This document shows, piece after piece, positions 29,144 to 38,641 of a stretch of 64,000 nt of DNA. Source of the DNA: Xanthomonas bonasiae (lineage in GTDB: Bacteria; Pseudomonadota; Gammaproteobacteria; Xanthomonadales; Xanthomonadaceae); assembly GCF_017163705.1 (NCBI RefSeq), contig NZ_JAFIWB010000007.1, forward strand, positions 1-64,000, written 5' to 3'. The notes under the pieces were generated by a model. That model saw nothing but the letters and a program-made list of their open reading frames with translations. It made no database searches and was not told the DNA's origin. The translations under genes and the position numbers were made by a program. Position 1 is the first letter of the stretch. Each line of letters begins with the position of its first letter.

Positions 29144-31840
29144 TCACCCCTTCCCCACCGGCAACACCACATCCATCAGCGTCGCATCTTCCGGGTCCGG
29201 CGTGGCCTTGAAACCCAGGTGTTCGCACATCGCCAGCATGGTGCGGTTCTCGCGCAGGACCTGGCCTTCGACGACGTTGAGGCCCAGCCAGCCGGCGTAT
29301 TCGATCATGATCCGCATCAGCTGCCAGCCGATGCCGTGGCCCTTGAGGTCGGAGCGGATCAGGATGCCGTATTCGCCGCGGTCGTAGTCGGCGTCGGCGT
29401 GCAGGCGCACCGCGCCGAGCATGTCGCCGGTCCTGGGCTCGATCGCCACCAGGGCGATCGAACGGGCGTAGTCGAGCTGGGTCAGGCGGGCGATGAATTC
29501 GTGGCTGAAGTGCTTCACCGCCTGGAAGAAGCGCAGGCGCAGGTCCTCGTCGGTGACGCGGGCGAAGAAGCTGCGGAACAGCGCATCGTCTTCCGGGCGC
29601 ACCGGGCGCACGAACGCGGCGGCGCCGTCGTTGAGCACGATGCGCCGCTCCCATTCCTTCGGATACGGGAAGATCGCGAAGCGCGGGTGGCCGCGGCCCT
29701 TGTGCAGGCGCCGCGACGGCGCCACCGCCACGCGGGCGTCGACCGCGATCACGCCGTCGCGGTCGGCCAGCAGCGGATTGATGTCCAGCTCGCGGATTTC
29801 CGGCAGGTCGGCCGCCAGCTGCGCCAGCTTGACCAGCACCATCGCCACGGCGCGCTCGTCGGCCGCGGGCACGTCGCGGTAGGCCTTGAGGATGCGGCTG
29901 ACGCGGGTGCGGCCGATCAGTTCGTGGGCCAGGCGCAGGTCCAGCGGCGGCAGCGCCAGCGCCTTGTCGTCGATCACTTCCACCGCGGTGCCGCCGCGGC
30001 CGAACACGATCACCGGGCCGAAGGTGGGGTCGTCGGCGATGCCGGCGATCAGTTCGCGCGCCTTCGGCCGCAGCAGCGTGGGCTGCACCAGCACGCCGTC
30101 GATGCGCGCATCCGGACGCGCGGCGCGCGCGCGGGCGAGGATGCCTTCGGCGGCGTCCTGCACCGCCTGCGCGCTGACCAGATTGAGGCGCACGCCGTCC
30201 ACATCGGACTTGTGCGGGATGTCGGCCGAATGGATCTTCACCGCGACCGCCAGGCCTTGCGCCAGCATCGGCGCCGCCGCCACGGCGGCGTCGGCGGCGC
30301 TGGCGGCATGCACCACCGGCGCGGTGGGGATGCCGTAGGCGGCGAGCAGGCGGGTGGTGGCCAGCGGATCCAGCCAGGTCTGGCCGGCGGCCAGCGCGGC
30401 GTCGACGATGCCGCGCGCGGTGGCCGCATCGAACACGAAATCCTCGGGCAGGCTCGGCGGGGTCTCCATCAGCGCTGCCTGCGCTTCGCGGTAGCGCACC
30501 AGGTGCATGAAGCCGCGCACCGCGTCGGCCTCGGTGGCGTAGGTGGGAATATGCGCGGCGTTGAGCGTGGCGGTGGCGCTTTCGTCGTTGCCCAGCCACA
30601 CCGCGAACACCGGCTTGTCGCGGTGGTGGCGCGGGCGCAGGCCGAGGGTGCGGGTCAGCGCCTGCGCGGCATCGGCCGAAGAGGTGAACGCGGTCGGCAC
30701 GTTGACCACCAGCACCGCGTCGTTCTCCGGGTCGGCCAGCAGCGCTTCGGCGGCGGCGGCATAGCGCTCGCCGTCGGCGTCGACCACGATGTCCACCGGG
30801 TTGGCGTGCGACCACTCCTGCGGCAGCGCCCGCTCCAGGCGTTGCAGGGTCTGCGGCGACAGCGCGGCCAGGGTGCCGCCGAGGTCGGCCAGCTTGTCCA
30901 CCGCCAGGCGGCCGACGCCGCCGCCGTTGCTGAGGATCGCCAGGCGGCGGCCGGGGAAGGTGCTGAGCCGGCCCAGGGTCTCGGCCGCGGCGAACAGTTC
31001 GTCCAGCGCGCGCACGCGCAGCAGGCCGGCGCGGGCGAAGGCCGCACCGTAGACCGCGTCCGAACTGGCCAGCGCCTGCACATGGGTGTCGGCGTTGGGG
31101 TCGATGCGCAGCAGGCGCCCGGATTTCACCACCACCACCGGTTTGGCGCGCGCCGCGGCGCGCGCGGCGGACATGAACTTGCGGGCGTCGTGGATGTGTT
31201 CGACGTACAGCAGGATGGCGCGGGTACGGTAGTCGGTGGCGAAGTAGTCGAGCAGGTCGCCGAAGTCCACGTCCAGCGCATCGCCCAGCGAGACCACCGC
31301 GGAGAAGCCGACCGAGCGCGCCACGCCCCACTCCACCAGGGCGGCGGCGATGGCGCTGGATTCGGAGATCAGCGCCAGGTCGCCGGGCTGCGGGCAATGC
31401 GCGGCGATGCTGGCGTTGAGCTTGGCGTGCGGGGCGATCACGCCCAGGCAGTGCGGACCAAGGATGCGCAGGCCCTTGGCGCGCGCCGCCGCCTCGACCC
31501 GCGCCGCGGCCGAGCCCGGGCCTTCGCCCAGGCCGGCGGTGAGGATGATCGCCGCGGCGACGCCGCGCCGCGCGGCGATGGCGACGATGCGCGGCACGAT
31601 CCGCGCCGGCGCGGTGATGACCACCAGGTCCGGCACCCACGCCAGATCGGTGAGCCGGCGCACGGTGGGCACGCCGTCGATCTCGCGGTAGCGCGGGCTG
31701 ACCCAGCCGATCTGCCCGGGAAAGCCGGCGGCGCGCAGGTTGCGCACCACCGCGCGCCCGGCCGAGCGCTCGCGCGGACTGCCGCCGACGATGGCGACCG
31801 AAGCGGGGCGGAACACGGACTGCAGGTGGTAGGTGCTCAT
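29144..31840 (-). CDS. bifunctional ADP-forming acyl-CoA synthetase-like / GNAT acetyltransferase (Pat/PatZ type)
   Basis: An 898-residue fusion. Residues 1-450 resemble the CoA-binding and ligase domains of ADP-forming acyl-CoA synthetases (PASVAIVGGSPRERSAG; LISESSAIAAALVEWG). About 480-700 is an ATP-grasp domain (AVAVKIHSADIPHKSDVDGV). About 730-890 is a GNAT domain (FVRPVRPEDDALFRSFF, YGILIRSDLKGHGIGWQLM). This layout is that of the Pat/PatZ lysine acetyltransferases, which silence acetyl-CoA synthetase and other enzymes; whether the ligase half is active is not shown. It could act opposite to the sirtuin encoded at 1015-1785. The ATG at 31840 fits the family start. Confidence 0.9.
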   Translation of the reverse strand: MSTYHLQSVFRPASVAIVGGSPRERSAGRAVVRNLRAAGFPGQIGWVSPRYREIDGVPTVRRLTDLAWVPDLVVITAPARIVPRIVAIAARRGVAAAIILTAGLGEGPGSAAARVEAAARAKGLRILGPHCLGVIAPHAKLNASIAAHCPQPGDLALISESSAIAAALVEWGVARSVGFSAVVSLGDALDVDFGDLLDYFATDYRTRAILLYVEHIHDARKFMSAARAAARAKPVVVVKSGRLLRIDPNADTHVQALASSDAVYGAAFARAGLLRVRALDELFAAAETLGRLSTFPGRRLAILSNGGGVGRLAVDKLADLGGTLAALSPQTLQRLERALPQEWSHANPVDIVVDADGERYAAAAEALLADPENDAVLVVNVPTAFTSSADAAQALTRTLGLRPRHHRDKPVFAVWLGNDESATATLNAAHIPTYATEADAVRGFMHLVRYREAQAALMETPPSLPEDFVFDAATARGIVDAALAAGQTWLDPLATTRLLAAYGIPTAPVVHAASAADAAVAAAPMLAQGLAVAVKIHSADIPHKSDVDGVRLNLVSAQAVQDAAEGILARARAARPDARIDGVLVQPTLLRPKARELIAGIADDPTFGPVIVFGRGGTAVEVIDDKALALPPLDLRLAHELIGRTRVSRILKAYRDVPAADERAVAMVLVKLAQLAADLPEIRELDINPLLADRDGVIAVDARVAVAPSRRLHKGRGHPRFAIFPYPKEWERRIVLNDGAAAFVRPVRPEDDALFRSFFARVTDEDLRLRFFQAVKHFSHEFIARLTQLDYARSIALVAIEPRTGDMLGAVRLHADADYDRGEYGILIRSDLKGHGIGWQLMRIMIEYAGWLGLNVVEGQVLRENRTMLAMCEHLGFKATPDPEDATLMDVVLPVGKG

Positions 31841-31985
31841 GGCGGACGCGGGGCGGGCAAGCGGTGCGACAACGGTACACGGGTGATGCTGGCGCGGGGA
31901 TGATCGGAAGATGCGGACGATCCGCGGCCTGCGGCGTCGCGGCTTTGGTCGATGCGGGAATGACGGTGGGTTCCGGCGTCCACGC

Positions 31986-32175
31986 GTCGGGACTGAAGTC
32001 CCTCCCACAGTGCACCACGGCCGATCGCGAGTTCCCTGCAGAAGCGGTTTCGACCGCGACGAATGCAGCGTTGAGCATTCCGGCACCGATTCCTGTCGGG
32101 GCTGAAGCCCTTCCTACAGCGCACCTGGACACTGGCCGCAGGTTCCTGTGGGAGCGACTTCAGTCGCGACGAACG
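31986..32175. repeat. cluster of REP-like palindromes
   Basis: Four related palindromes in the gap before the Kef-type gene: about 31986-32010, 32041-32064, 32091-32120 and 32140-32175. They differ in compensating stem bases (GGGACTGAAGTCCC, GGGGCTGAAGCCC, GCGACTTCAGTCGC), so the pairing is conserved while the sequence varies. The rest of the gap (31841-32363) holds no gene. Confidence 0.85.
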
Positions 32176-32363
32176 AAGCGGGGACGCTTGCCGGCTTCGC
32201 GCCTTGCCGGCGCCGATGGCCCGAAGCCGCCAAGGTGCCGATCTCCCCTGGCCCGCCTGGCATCCCGACGACGCCGAAGATCGGCACCCGCCTGCGTCTT
32301 CCCCCAATCCGGGTAAGCGGACGGTCGCGTGGCGGCCGCATAATGGCGCGATGGAGACGACTC

Positions 32364-34193
32364 ATGCATAGCGGCGGCCTGGAACTGGCGCTGGTCTTGC
32401 TGCTGGCCGCGGTGATCGCGGTGCCGGTGTTCAAGCGCCTGGGCCTGGGCGCGGTGCTGGCCTATCTCGCCGCCGGCGTGGTGCTGGGTCCGGACGGCCT
32501 GGGCTTCGTGCAGGACACCGAGCGCATCCTCAACGCCGCCGAGATCGGCGTGGTGATGCTGCTGTTCCTGATCGGCCTGGAACTGTCGCCGGCGCGGCTG
32601 AAGCTGATGCGGCGCGCGGTGTTCGGCGCCGGTACCGCGCAGGTGGTGCTGACCGCGCTGCCGCTGGGCGTGCTGCTGCTGTGCCTGGACCTGAACTGGA
32701 AGAGCGCGCTGGTGGTGGGCCTGGCGCTGGCGCTGTCGTCCACCGCGGTGGGCCTGCAGCTGCTGGCCGAGCGCAAGGCGCTCAACAGCGACTATGGCCG
32801 GCTCGGCTTCGCCATCCTGCTGTTCCAGGACCTGATCGCGATCCCGCTGCTGGCCGCGATCCCGCTGCTCGGCGGCGCCAAGAACGACACCCTGACCTGG
32901 ACCGAGGTGGCGCAGGCGCTGGGCGCGCTGACGGTGGTGGTGCTGTGCGGCCGCTTCGCGCTGCGCCACCTGTTCCGCGTCGTGGCGCGCACGCGCATGC
33001 CCGAGGTGTTCACCGCCAGCGCACTGCTGGTGGTGCTGGGCAATGCGTGGTTCCTGCAGAAGGCCGGGCTGAGCCCGAGCCTGGGCGCGTTCCTGGCCGG
33101 GGTGCTGCTGGCCGACTCGGAATTCCGGCACGAGCTGGAGGCGCAGATCGAGCCGTTCCAGGGCCTGTTGCTGGGCGTGTTCTTCATCGCCGTGGGCATG
33201 GGCATCGACCTGGACCGCATCGTCGCCGAGCCGTGGCTGATCGCCGGCGGCGTGGCCACCCTGCTGCTGGTCAAGTTCAGCCTGCTGGTCGGCATCGGCC
33301 GGGTGGCGCGGCTGCCGCTGCGCAGCGCGCTGTTGCTGGGCAGCCTGTTGTGGCTGGGCGGCGAATTCGCGTTCGTGGTGTTCACCGAAGCGCAGCGCGT
33401 GCAGTTGCTCGACGACGCCAACCACGATCGCCTGGTCGCGGTGGTCGGCGTGTCGATGGCGCTGACGCCGCTGCTGTTGATCGGCATCCAGCGCCTGCTC
33501 GACGGCGGCGAGGCGGCCAAGGCCAGGCGCACGCCGCCGCCGGCCGCCCACTACGACACCGTGGACGAGCAGCGCGCGCAGGTGCTGATCGCCGGCATGG
33601 GCCGTTTCGGCCAGGTCGTGGCGCGCCTGCTGACCGCGCAGCGCATCCCGTTCGTGGCGCTGGAGCACAACCCGGACACGGTGGAAGACCTGCGCCGCTT
33701 CGGCAACAAGATCTACTACGGCGACCCCAGCCGCCCGGACCTGTTGCGCGCGGCCGGCAGCGACAGCATCGGCATCTTCGTGGTGGCGATGGACGACCCG
33801 GAGACCAACATCAAGACCACGCGGCTGATCCGCCGCCTGTATCCGAAGGCGCAGGTGCTGTCGCGCGCGCGCAACCGCCAGCACGCCTGGCGGCTGATGG
33901 ATCTGGGCGCCGAACCGTTCCGCGAGGTGTTCGCCTCGAGCCTGGAACTGAGCGAGAAGGTGCTGGTGAACCTGGGCCTGAGCCCGGAGACCGCGCGCGA
34001 CCGCATCGCCCGCTTCCGCCAGCACGACGAACAGCTGTTACGCGCGCAGCACCTGGTGTACGACGACGAGGCGGCGGTGGTGCAGACCTCGCGCGATGCG
34101 CGCGCGGACCTGATGCAGCTGTTCGAGGCGGATGTGAGCGACGCGCCCCGGGACGCGGCGGACGATGCGGCGACGGCGAAGCCGCAGTCGTAG
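32364..34193 (+). CDS. Kef-type monovalent cation/proton antiporter with TrkA-N domain
   Basis: A 609-residue CPA2-family antiporter. Residues 1-375 hold about twelve membrane helices with characteristic GPDGLGFV, LLFLIGLELSPARLK, ALSSTAVGLQLLAERK, FQDLIAIPLLA and GAFLAGVLLADSEFRHELE. A Rossmann-type TrkA-N domain follows from about residue 405 (QVLIAGMGRFGQVVARLL, VVAMDDPETNIKTTRLIRR). This is the KefB/KefC layout for potassium efflux, often gated by glutathione adducts. No kefF/G ancillary gene is adjacent, so glutathione gating is uncertain. The ATG at 32364 is preferred because upstream residues come from REP sequence. Confidence 0.88.
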   Translation: MHSGGLELALVLLLAAVIAVPVFKRLGLGAVLAYLAAGVVLGPDGLGFVQDTERILNAAEIGVVMLLFLIGLELSPARLKLMRRAVFGAGTAQVVLTALPLGVLLLCLDLNWKSALVVGLALALSSTAVGLQLLAERKALNSDYGRLGFAILLFQDLIAIPLLAAIPLLGGAKNDTLTWTEVAQALGALTVVVLCGRFALRHLFRVVARTRMPEVFTASALLVVLGNAWFLQKAGLSPSLGAFLAGVLLADSEFRHELEAQIEPFQGLLLGVFFIAVGMGIDLDRIVAEPWLIAGGVATLLLVKFSLLVGIGRVARLPLRSALLLGSLLWLGGEFAFVVFTEAQRVQLLDDANHDRLVAVVGVSMALTPLLLIGIQRLLDGGEAAKARRTPPPAAHYDTVDEQRAQVLIAGMGRFGQVVARLLTAQRIPFVALEHNPDTVEDLRRFGNKIYYGDPSRPDLLRAAGSDSIGIFVVAMDDPETNIKTTRLIRRLYPKAQVLSRARNRQHAWRLMDLGAEPFREVFASSLELSEKVLVNLGLSPETARDRIARFRQHDEQLLRAQHLVYDDEAAVVQTSRDARADLMQLFEADVSDAPRDAADDAATAKPQS

Positions 34194-34298
34194 CCGTATT
34201 GGTGTTGATGGTGCGGCGCTTGCGTAGCGTGTGCGGCGGGAGGACTGGCGGCAGGGATGTCGGTCGTGGCGGTGCCGGATGCCGGTTGGATCCTCGCT

Positions 34299-34808
34299 TC
34301 GTTCGTCGCGGCTGACGCCGCTCCTGCAGGTTTCGCGAGCTATTCTGGAGCGCTTGCAGGCGGGCTTTCGCCCCGACAGGATGCGAAGCCGGCGGGCTCC
34401 ACCGCTGCGTTCGTCGCGACTGAAGTCGCTCCCACAACGTGCGGCCGGCATGCCGAGGTGCTGTGGCGGGAGGGAATCTTGACGGTCTTGGGCCATCGGT
34501 TCCGACAGGATCCGAAACCTGACGATTTAGCGGCTTCGTTTGTCGCGGCTGAAGCCGCTCCTACAGGGGATTTGCGAGTGGTGGCTGCCCTTGTGGGAGG
34601 GGCTTCAGCCCCGACAGAATGCCGAACCTGCCAGGTGCGCCGCTTCGTTCGTCGCGGCTGAAGCCGCTCCTACAGAACTGCAGCGGACGCGCTGCTGCAG
34701 CACTCGCGGCTGGTGCGCCGGGTGCACTGTGGGAGGGACTTCAGTCCCGACGTAGCCAAGTCTCGTCTCGACGGCGGCACAAGGCCACCTGACGTCGCTC
34801 CCACACGG
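34299..34808. repeat. array of REP-like palindromes
   Basis: At least six related palindromes fill most of the 630-base gap between the convergent kef-type and zwf genes: near 34299-34330, 34407-34438, 34531-34565, 34588-34620, 34646-34677 and 34725-34753, plus a half copy near 34795. Orientations are mixed. Stem variants (GCGGCTGAAGCCGC, GCGACTGAAGTCGC, GGGGCTTCAGCCCC, GGGACTTCAGTCCC) preserve pairing. Their position between convergent genes suits transcription termination or mRNA protection. Confidence 0.88.
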
Positions 34809-34825
34809 GCTACGCGCATTGCGGG

Positions 34826-36679
34826 TCAGCGCTTCGCCGCCGGTCGTTTGGCCGCAGCTGCGGGCGACTTCTTCGCCACGCGCTTGCTCGCTTTTCCTGC
34901 AGAGGCTTTGACTGCCTTCTTTGACGCGGCCGTCTTGTTGCCGTCCGTTGTCTTCCTGCCCTCCGTCGCCTTCGGCGAGGCGACCGCTTTCTTGGCCGAC
35001 GCAGTCCTCGCCGCCGCAGCCTTGCTGGGCTTGCCGGCGCCGGCCGCCTTGGCTTTCGAAACGGCAGGCTTGGCAGAAGCCGAAGCACGCTTCGGCGGCG
35101 CTGCGGGCCTGGCGTCGGCGCCGCCTTCCGCCGGGCGCCGCGGCGGCGGCCGGCGGCCGGCGGTCAGGGTGCGCCAGCTGTGGCCGCCGTTGAGCGCGAG
35201 CAACGCATCGGCCGCGGCCGGGCCGGCGCTGCCGGCCGGGTATTGCGCCACTTCGTCGGCCGAGGCCTGCCAGGCATCCAGGATCGGCTGCACGATGCGC
35301 CAGGCCGCCTCGACCATCGTCGCGTCCTGGAACAGCCCGGCCTCGCCGTTCATGCAGTCCTGCAGCAGGCGCTCGTAGCCGACCGTGTATTCCTTCGGGA
35401 ACCAGTCGCGGTAGCGGAAGTCCATGCGCACCGGCGCAAGGCTGACCCGCGCGCCCGGTCGCTTGACGTCGAACTGCAGCGAGATGCCTTCGTCGGGCTG
35501 GATGTGCAGCACCAGCCAGTCGGGACCATAGCCGCCGATCTCGGCGCTGCGCAGCGGCGCCAGCGGCGCTGGCTTGAAGCGGATCGCAATCTCGGTGGTG
35601 CGTTCGCGCAGGCGCTTGCCGGTCCGCAGATAGAACGGCACGCCGGCCCAGCGCCAGGTGTCCACCTGCAGCTTCATCGCCACGTAGGTCTCGGTGTTGG
35701 AATCGGACGGCACCGTGTCTTCCTCGCGGTAGCCGGGCACCGCGATGCGCCCGATCGCGCCGGCCGCGTACTGGCCGCGCACCACGTCGGCCGGGGCCAG
35801 CGGCCGCACCGCCTCGATCACCTCGGCGCGCCGGCGCAGCATCGAGGCCGGGGTGAACGCCGCCGGCGGCTCCATCGCGATCATCGCCAGCAGCTGGAAC
35901 AGGTGATTGGGCACCATGTCGCGCAGGCAGCCGGTGGGGTCGTAGAAGCCGCCGCGCCCTTCCACGCCGATGGTCTCGGCGGCGGTGATCTGCACGTGGT
36001 CGATGCGGTCGCGGTTCCACACCGGCTCGAACAGGCCGTTGGCGAAACGGAAGGCGAGGATGTTCTGCACCGTCTCCTTGCCCAGGAAATGGTCGATGCG
36101 GAACACCTGGTCCTCGTCGAGCACGCGGCCGACGATGGCGTTGAGTTCCTTGGCGCTGCGCAGGTCGTGGCCGAACGGTTTCTCCACGATCACCCGGCGC
36201 CAGCCGCCGCCGGCGGTCTGCTTGACCAGCCCGGCCGCGCCCAGCTGCTCGATCGCCGGAGCGAAGAAGCGCGCCGCGGTGGCCAGGTAGAACAGCACGT
36301 TGCCGCCGGTCTGGTATTGCGCGTCGTACTTGGCGATCACCTCGCCCAGCGCGCGATAGGTCGCCGCATCGGCGAAATCGCCGCGCAGGTAGTGCAGGCG
36401 CGTGCGCAGCCAGTTCCACACGTCCTCGTCCAGGCCGTCGGCCTTGAACTCGGCGTCGCGGTCGGCCATCAGCCCATGCAGCGCGGTGCCGAGCAGGCGC
36501 CGCCAGGTGGTTTCGCTGATGTCGCCGTGGTCCACGCCGATCACCGCGAACTGTTCGGGCAATGCGCCGCTGCGGCGCAGGTTGTACAGCGCCGGCAGCA
36601 CCAGGCGCCGGGTCAGGTCGCCGCGCGCGCCGAACACCACGATCAGGCAGGGAGGAGTGGTTTGCGTCGCTTCGCTCAT
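34826..36679 (-). CDS. zwf: glucose-6-phosphate 1-dehydrogenase with a Lys/Ala-rich H1-like tail
   Basis: A 617-residue protein. Residues 1-505 are a complete G6PD: nucleotide-binding GARGDLTRR (17-25), EKPFGHDL, the substrate/catalytic RIDHFLGKE (194-202), LRTGKRL and YERLLQDCMNGEAGLF. It oxidises glucose-6-phosphate at the head of the pentose phosphate and Entner-Doudoroff routes. Residues 509-617 form an unusual extension rich in Lys, Ala, Pro and Ser, with many AAKK/SKA/KKA units like histone H1 or AlgP tails. It is probably disordered and strongly basic. Typical G6PDs end near residue 490. The start ATG overlaps the GH15 stop as ATGA, so translation is coupled. Confidence 0.93.
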   Translation of the reverse strand: MSEATQTTPPCLIVVFGARGDLTRRLVLPALYNLRRSGALPEQFAVIGVDHGDISETTWRRLLGTALHGLMADRDAEFKADGLDEDVWNWLRTRLHYLRGDFADAATYRALGEVIAKYDAQYQTGGNVLFYLATAARFFAPAIEQLGAAGLVKQTAGGGWRRVIVEKPFGHDLRSAKELNAIVGRVLDEDQVFRIDHFLGKETVQNILAFRFANGLFEPVWNRDRIDHVQITAAETIGVEGRGGFYDPTGCLRDMVPNHLFQLLAMIAMEPPAAFTPASMLRRRAEVIEAVRPLAPADVVRGQYAAGAIGRIAVPGYREEDTVPSDSNTETYVAMKLQVDTWRWAGVPFYLRTGKRLRERTTEIAIRFKPAPLAPLRSAEIGGYGPDWLVLHIQPDEGISLQFDVKRPGARVSLAPVRMDFRYRDWFPKEYTVGYERLLQDCMNGEAGLFQDATMVEAAWRIVQPILDAWQASADEVAQYPAGSAGPAAADALLALNGGHSWRTLTAGRRPPPRRPAEGGADARPAAPPKRASASAKPAVSKAKAAGAGKPSKAAAARTASAKKAVASPKATEGRKTTDGNKTAASKKAVKASAGKASKRVAKKSPAAAAKRPAAKR

Positions 36680-38469
36680 GGAGGGGTGTCCTGTTCGCCG
36701 AGTAAGCCATGCAGGCGCAACGCGGCGTGGACCAGGGCCACGTGCGAGTAACCCTGCGGAAAATTGCCGAGCATGCGGCCGCTGCGCGGATCGTATTCTT
36801 CGGCCAGCAGGCCGACGTCGTTGCACAGGCCGAGCAGGCGTTCGAACAGCGTGCGCGCCTGTTCGGTGCGGCCCAGCAGCGCGTAGTTCTCCACCAGCCA
36901 GAAGCTGCAGGCGATGAAGGTGCCCTCGCCGGCCGGCAGGCCGTCGCCGCTGTCGTCGTCGGCGCGATAGCGCTCGACCAGGCCATCGATGCTCAACCGC
37001 TGCGCGATCGCATCGGCGGTGGCCGCCACGCGCGGATCGTCGGCTGGCAGGAACCCGACCAGCGGAATCAGCAGGGTCGCCGCGTCCAGCCGATCGCTGC
37101 CGTAGCTCTGCACGAAATAGCCGTCCGGGTGCACGCCCTGCTCCAGCACCTGCGCATGCACTTCGTCGGCCAGCGCGCGCCAGTGCGCGCGCTGCGCGGC
37201 GTCGGCGTCGGTGACCCCGTCGCGCGCGCCGCAGTCGAACGCCAGCCACGCCATCACCTTGGAATGCACGAAATGGCGGCGCTGGTCGCGGATCTCCCAG
37301 ATGCCTTCGTCCGGCTCGCGCCAGCGCTGCTCCAGCACTTCCAGCAGCTGCCGCGCCAGCGAGCGGCCATGCGCCGCGGTCGCCATGCCTTCGTGGTGGC
37401 CGCGATGGAACGCGGCGATCACCTCGCCGTACACGTCCAGCTGGAACTGGCCGGCGGCGGCATTGCCCACGCGCACCGGCAGCGCGCCTTCGTAGCCGGG
37501 CAGCCAGTCCACGTCCCATTCGGACATGCGCCGTTCGCCGCCGATGCCGTACAGCGCCTGCAACTGGTCGGGCGAGCCGGCCACGGTGCGCTGCAGCCAG
37601 CCGTGGAACGCGGCCGCTTCGTCGGAATAGCCGGCGGCGTGCAGCGCGGTCAGGGTGAACACCGCATCGCGCAGCCAGCAGAAGCGGTAATCCCAGTTGC
37701 GCTCGCCGCCGAGCCGTTCCGGCAGCGAGGTGGTGGGCGAGGCGACGATCGCGCCGGTGGGCAGGTAGCTCAGCCCCTTCAGCACCACCAGCGAACGCCG
37801 CACCGCCTCGGTCCACGGGCCGGCCTGCACGCAGCGGTGCGACCAGCCATGCCAGAACGCCTCGGTCTGCGCCAGCGCCTGTTCCGGCGCCAGCGGCGGC
37901 GGCAGTTCCAGGTGCGAGGCGCCATGGCTGAGCACGAACCAGGTGCTGTCGCCGGGCTCCAACGCGAAATCCGTCTCGGTGGCGAAGCCGTGGCCATGCA
38001 TCGGCTGCGGGCTGCGCAGCGCGATCTGGTCCGGCCCGGCGATCGCCTGCAGGCCACCCTCGATCTGCGACACCCAGGGAATGGTGCGGCCGTAATTGAA
38101 GCGCAGCTGCAGCTGCATGCGCAGCGGCACGCGGCCGCGCAGCCCGCGCACGATGCGCACCACGTGGTTGTGCACGTCGTCGTCGTGGCTGGCGACCATG
38201 AAGTCCAGCACCGCCACGGCGCCCTGGTCGGTCTCGAACTCGGTTTCCAGCACCAGGCTGCCGTCGCGGTAGCGACGGGTACTGGTGAAGTCGGCGACCG
38301 GCGCGATCGACCAGCGGCCGTGCTCCGGGGTGCCCAGCAACGCGGCGAACAGCGCGTCGGAATCGAAGCGCGGCAGACACAGCCAGTCGATCGAGCCGTG
38401 CCTGTCCACCAACGCCGCGCTGCGGCAGTTGCCGAGCATGGCGTAGTCCTCGATTCGTGCTGCCATCAT
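36676..38469 (-). CDS. GH15-family glycoside hydrolase (glucoamylase/trehalase-like)
   Basis: A 597-residue cytoplasmic protein of the GH15 family. N-terminal IEDYAMLGNCRSAALVDRHGSIDWLC and PRFDSDALFAALLG are typical of bacterial GH15 proteins, and the core has NWDYRFCWLRDAVFTL, PDQLQALYGIGGERR, YEGALPVRVGNAAA, QLDVYGEV and EGTFIACSFWLVENYAL. Family members hydrolyse alpha-glucosidic bonds, including trehalose in actinobacteria. Coupling to zwf by an ATGA overlap suggests released glucose is channelled into G6PD. Adjacent ATGs at 38469 and 38466 are equally possible starts. The response regulator gene diverges upstream. Confidence 0.88.
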   Translation of the reverse strand: MMAARIEDYAMLGNCRSAALVDRHGSIDWLCLPRFDSDALFAALLGTPEHGRWSIAPVADFTSTRRYRDGSLVLETEFETDQGAVAVLDFMVASHDDDVHNHVVRIVRGLRGRVPLRMQLQLRFNYGRTIPWVSQIEGGLQAIAGPDQIALRSPQPMHGHGFATETDFALEPGDSTWFVLSHGASHLELPPPLAPEQALAQTEAFWHGWSHRCVQAGPWTEAVRRSLVVLKGLSYLPTGAIVASPTTSLPERLGGERNWDYRFCWLRDAVFTLTALHAAGYSDEAAAFHGWLQRTVAGSPDQLQALYGIGGERRMSEWDVDWLPGYEGALPVRVGNAAAGQFQLDVYGEVIAAFHRGHHEGMATAAHGRSLARQLLEVLEQRWREPDEGIWEIRDQRRHFVHSKVMAWLAFDCGARDGVTDADAAQRAHWRALADEVHAQVLEQGVHPDGYFVQSYGSDRLDAATLLIPLVGFLPADDPRVAATADAIAQRLSIDGLVERYRADDDSGDGLPAGEGTFIACSFWLVENYALLGRTEQARTLFERLLGLCNDVGLLAEEYDPRSGRMLGNFPQGYSHVALVHAALRLHGLLGEQDTPP

Positions 38470-38556
38470 GTCCGCCGTTCGCCAGGAAAGCGCGAGTCTG
38501 CCAGCGCCGGCGTTTGCTTTGCGTAAGTGCCGCCGACCGGCCACAGCGTGCCGTTA

Positions 38557-38582
38557 ATCCCCGAGTGGGTCTGCTCGGGGAT
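38557..38582. promoter_or_regulatory. perfect hairpin in the GH15/response-regulator divergent promoter
   Basis: ATCCCCGAG pairs perfectly with CTCGGGGAT around an eight-base loop, midway between the divergent starts at 38469 and 38642. No T-run follows. It could be an operator or an mRNA leader structure; the role is not known. Confidence 0.5.
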
Positions 38583-38641
38583 CGACGGCGCGCTCCATGG
38601 GCAGACGCAATCGGGCGGCTGCCGCTACACTGCGCCGGCGC

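Noticed and set aside
28808-31903. A 1031-codon plus-strand frame opposite the acyl-CoA synthetase/GNAT gene
   Set aside because: Low-complexity His/Arg/Gly composition, no domains, and the minus strand carries a full recognised protein.
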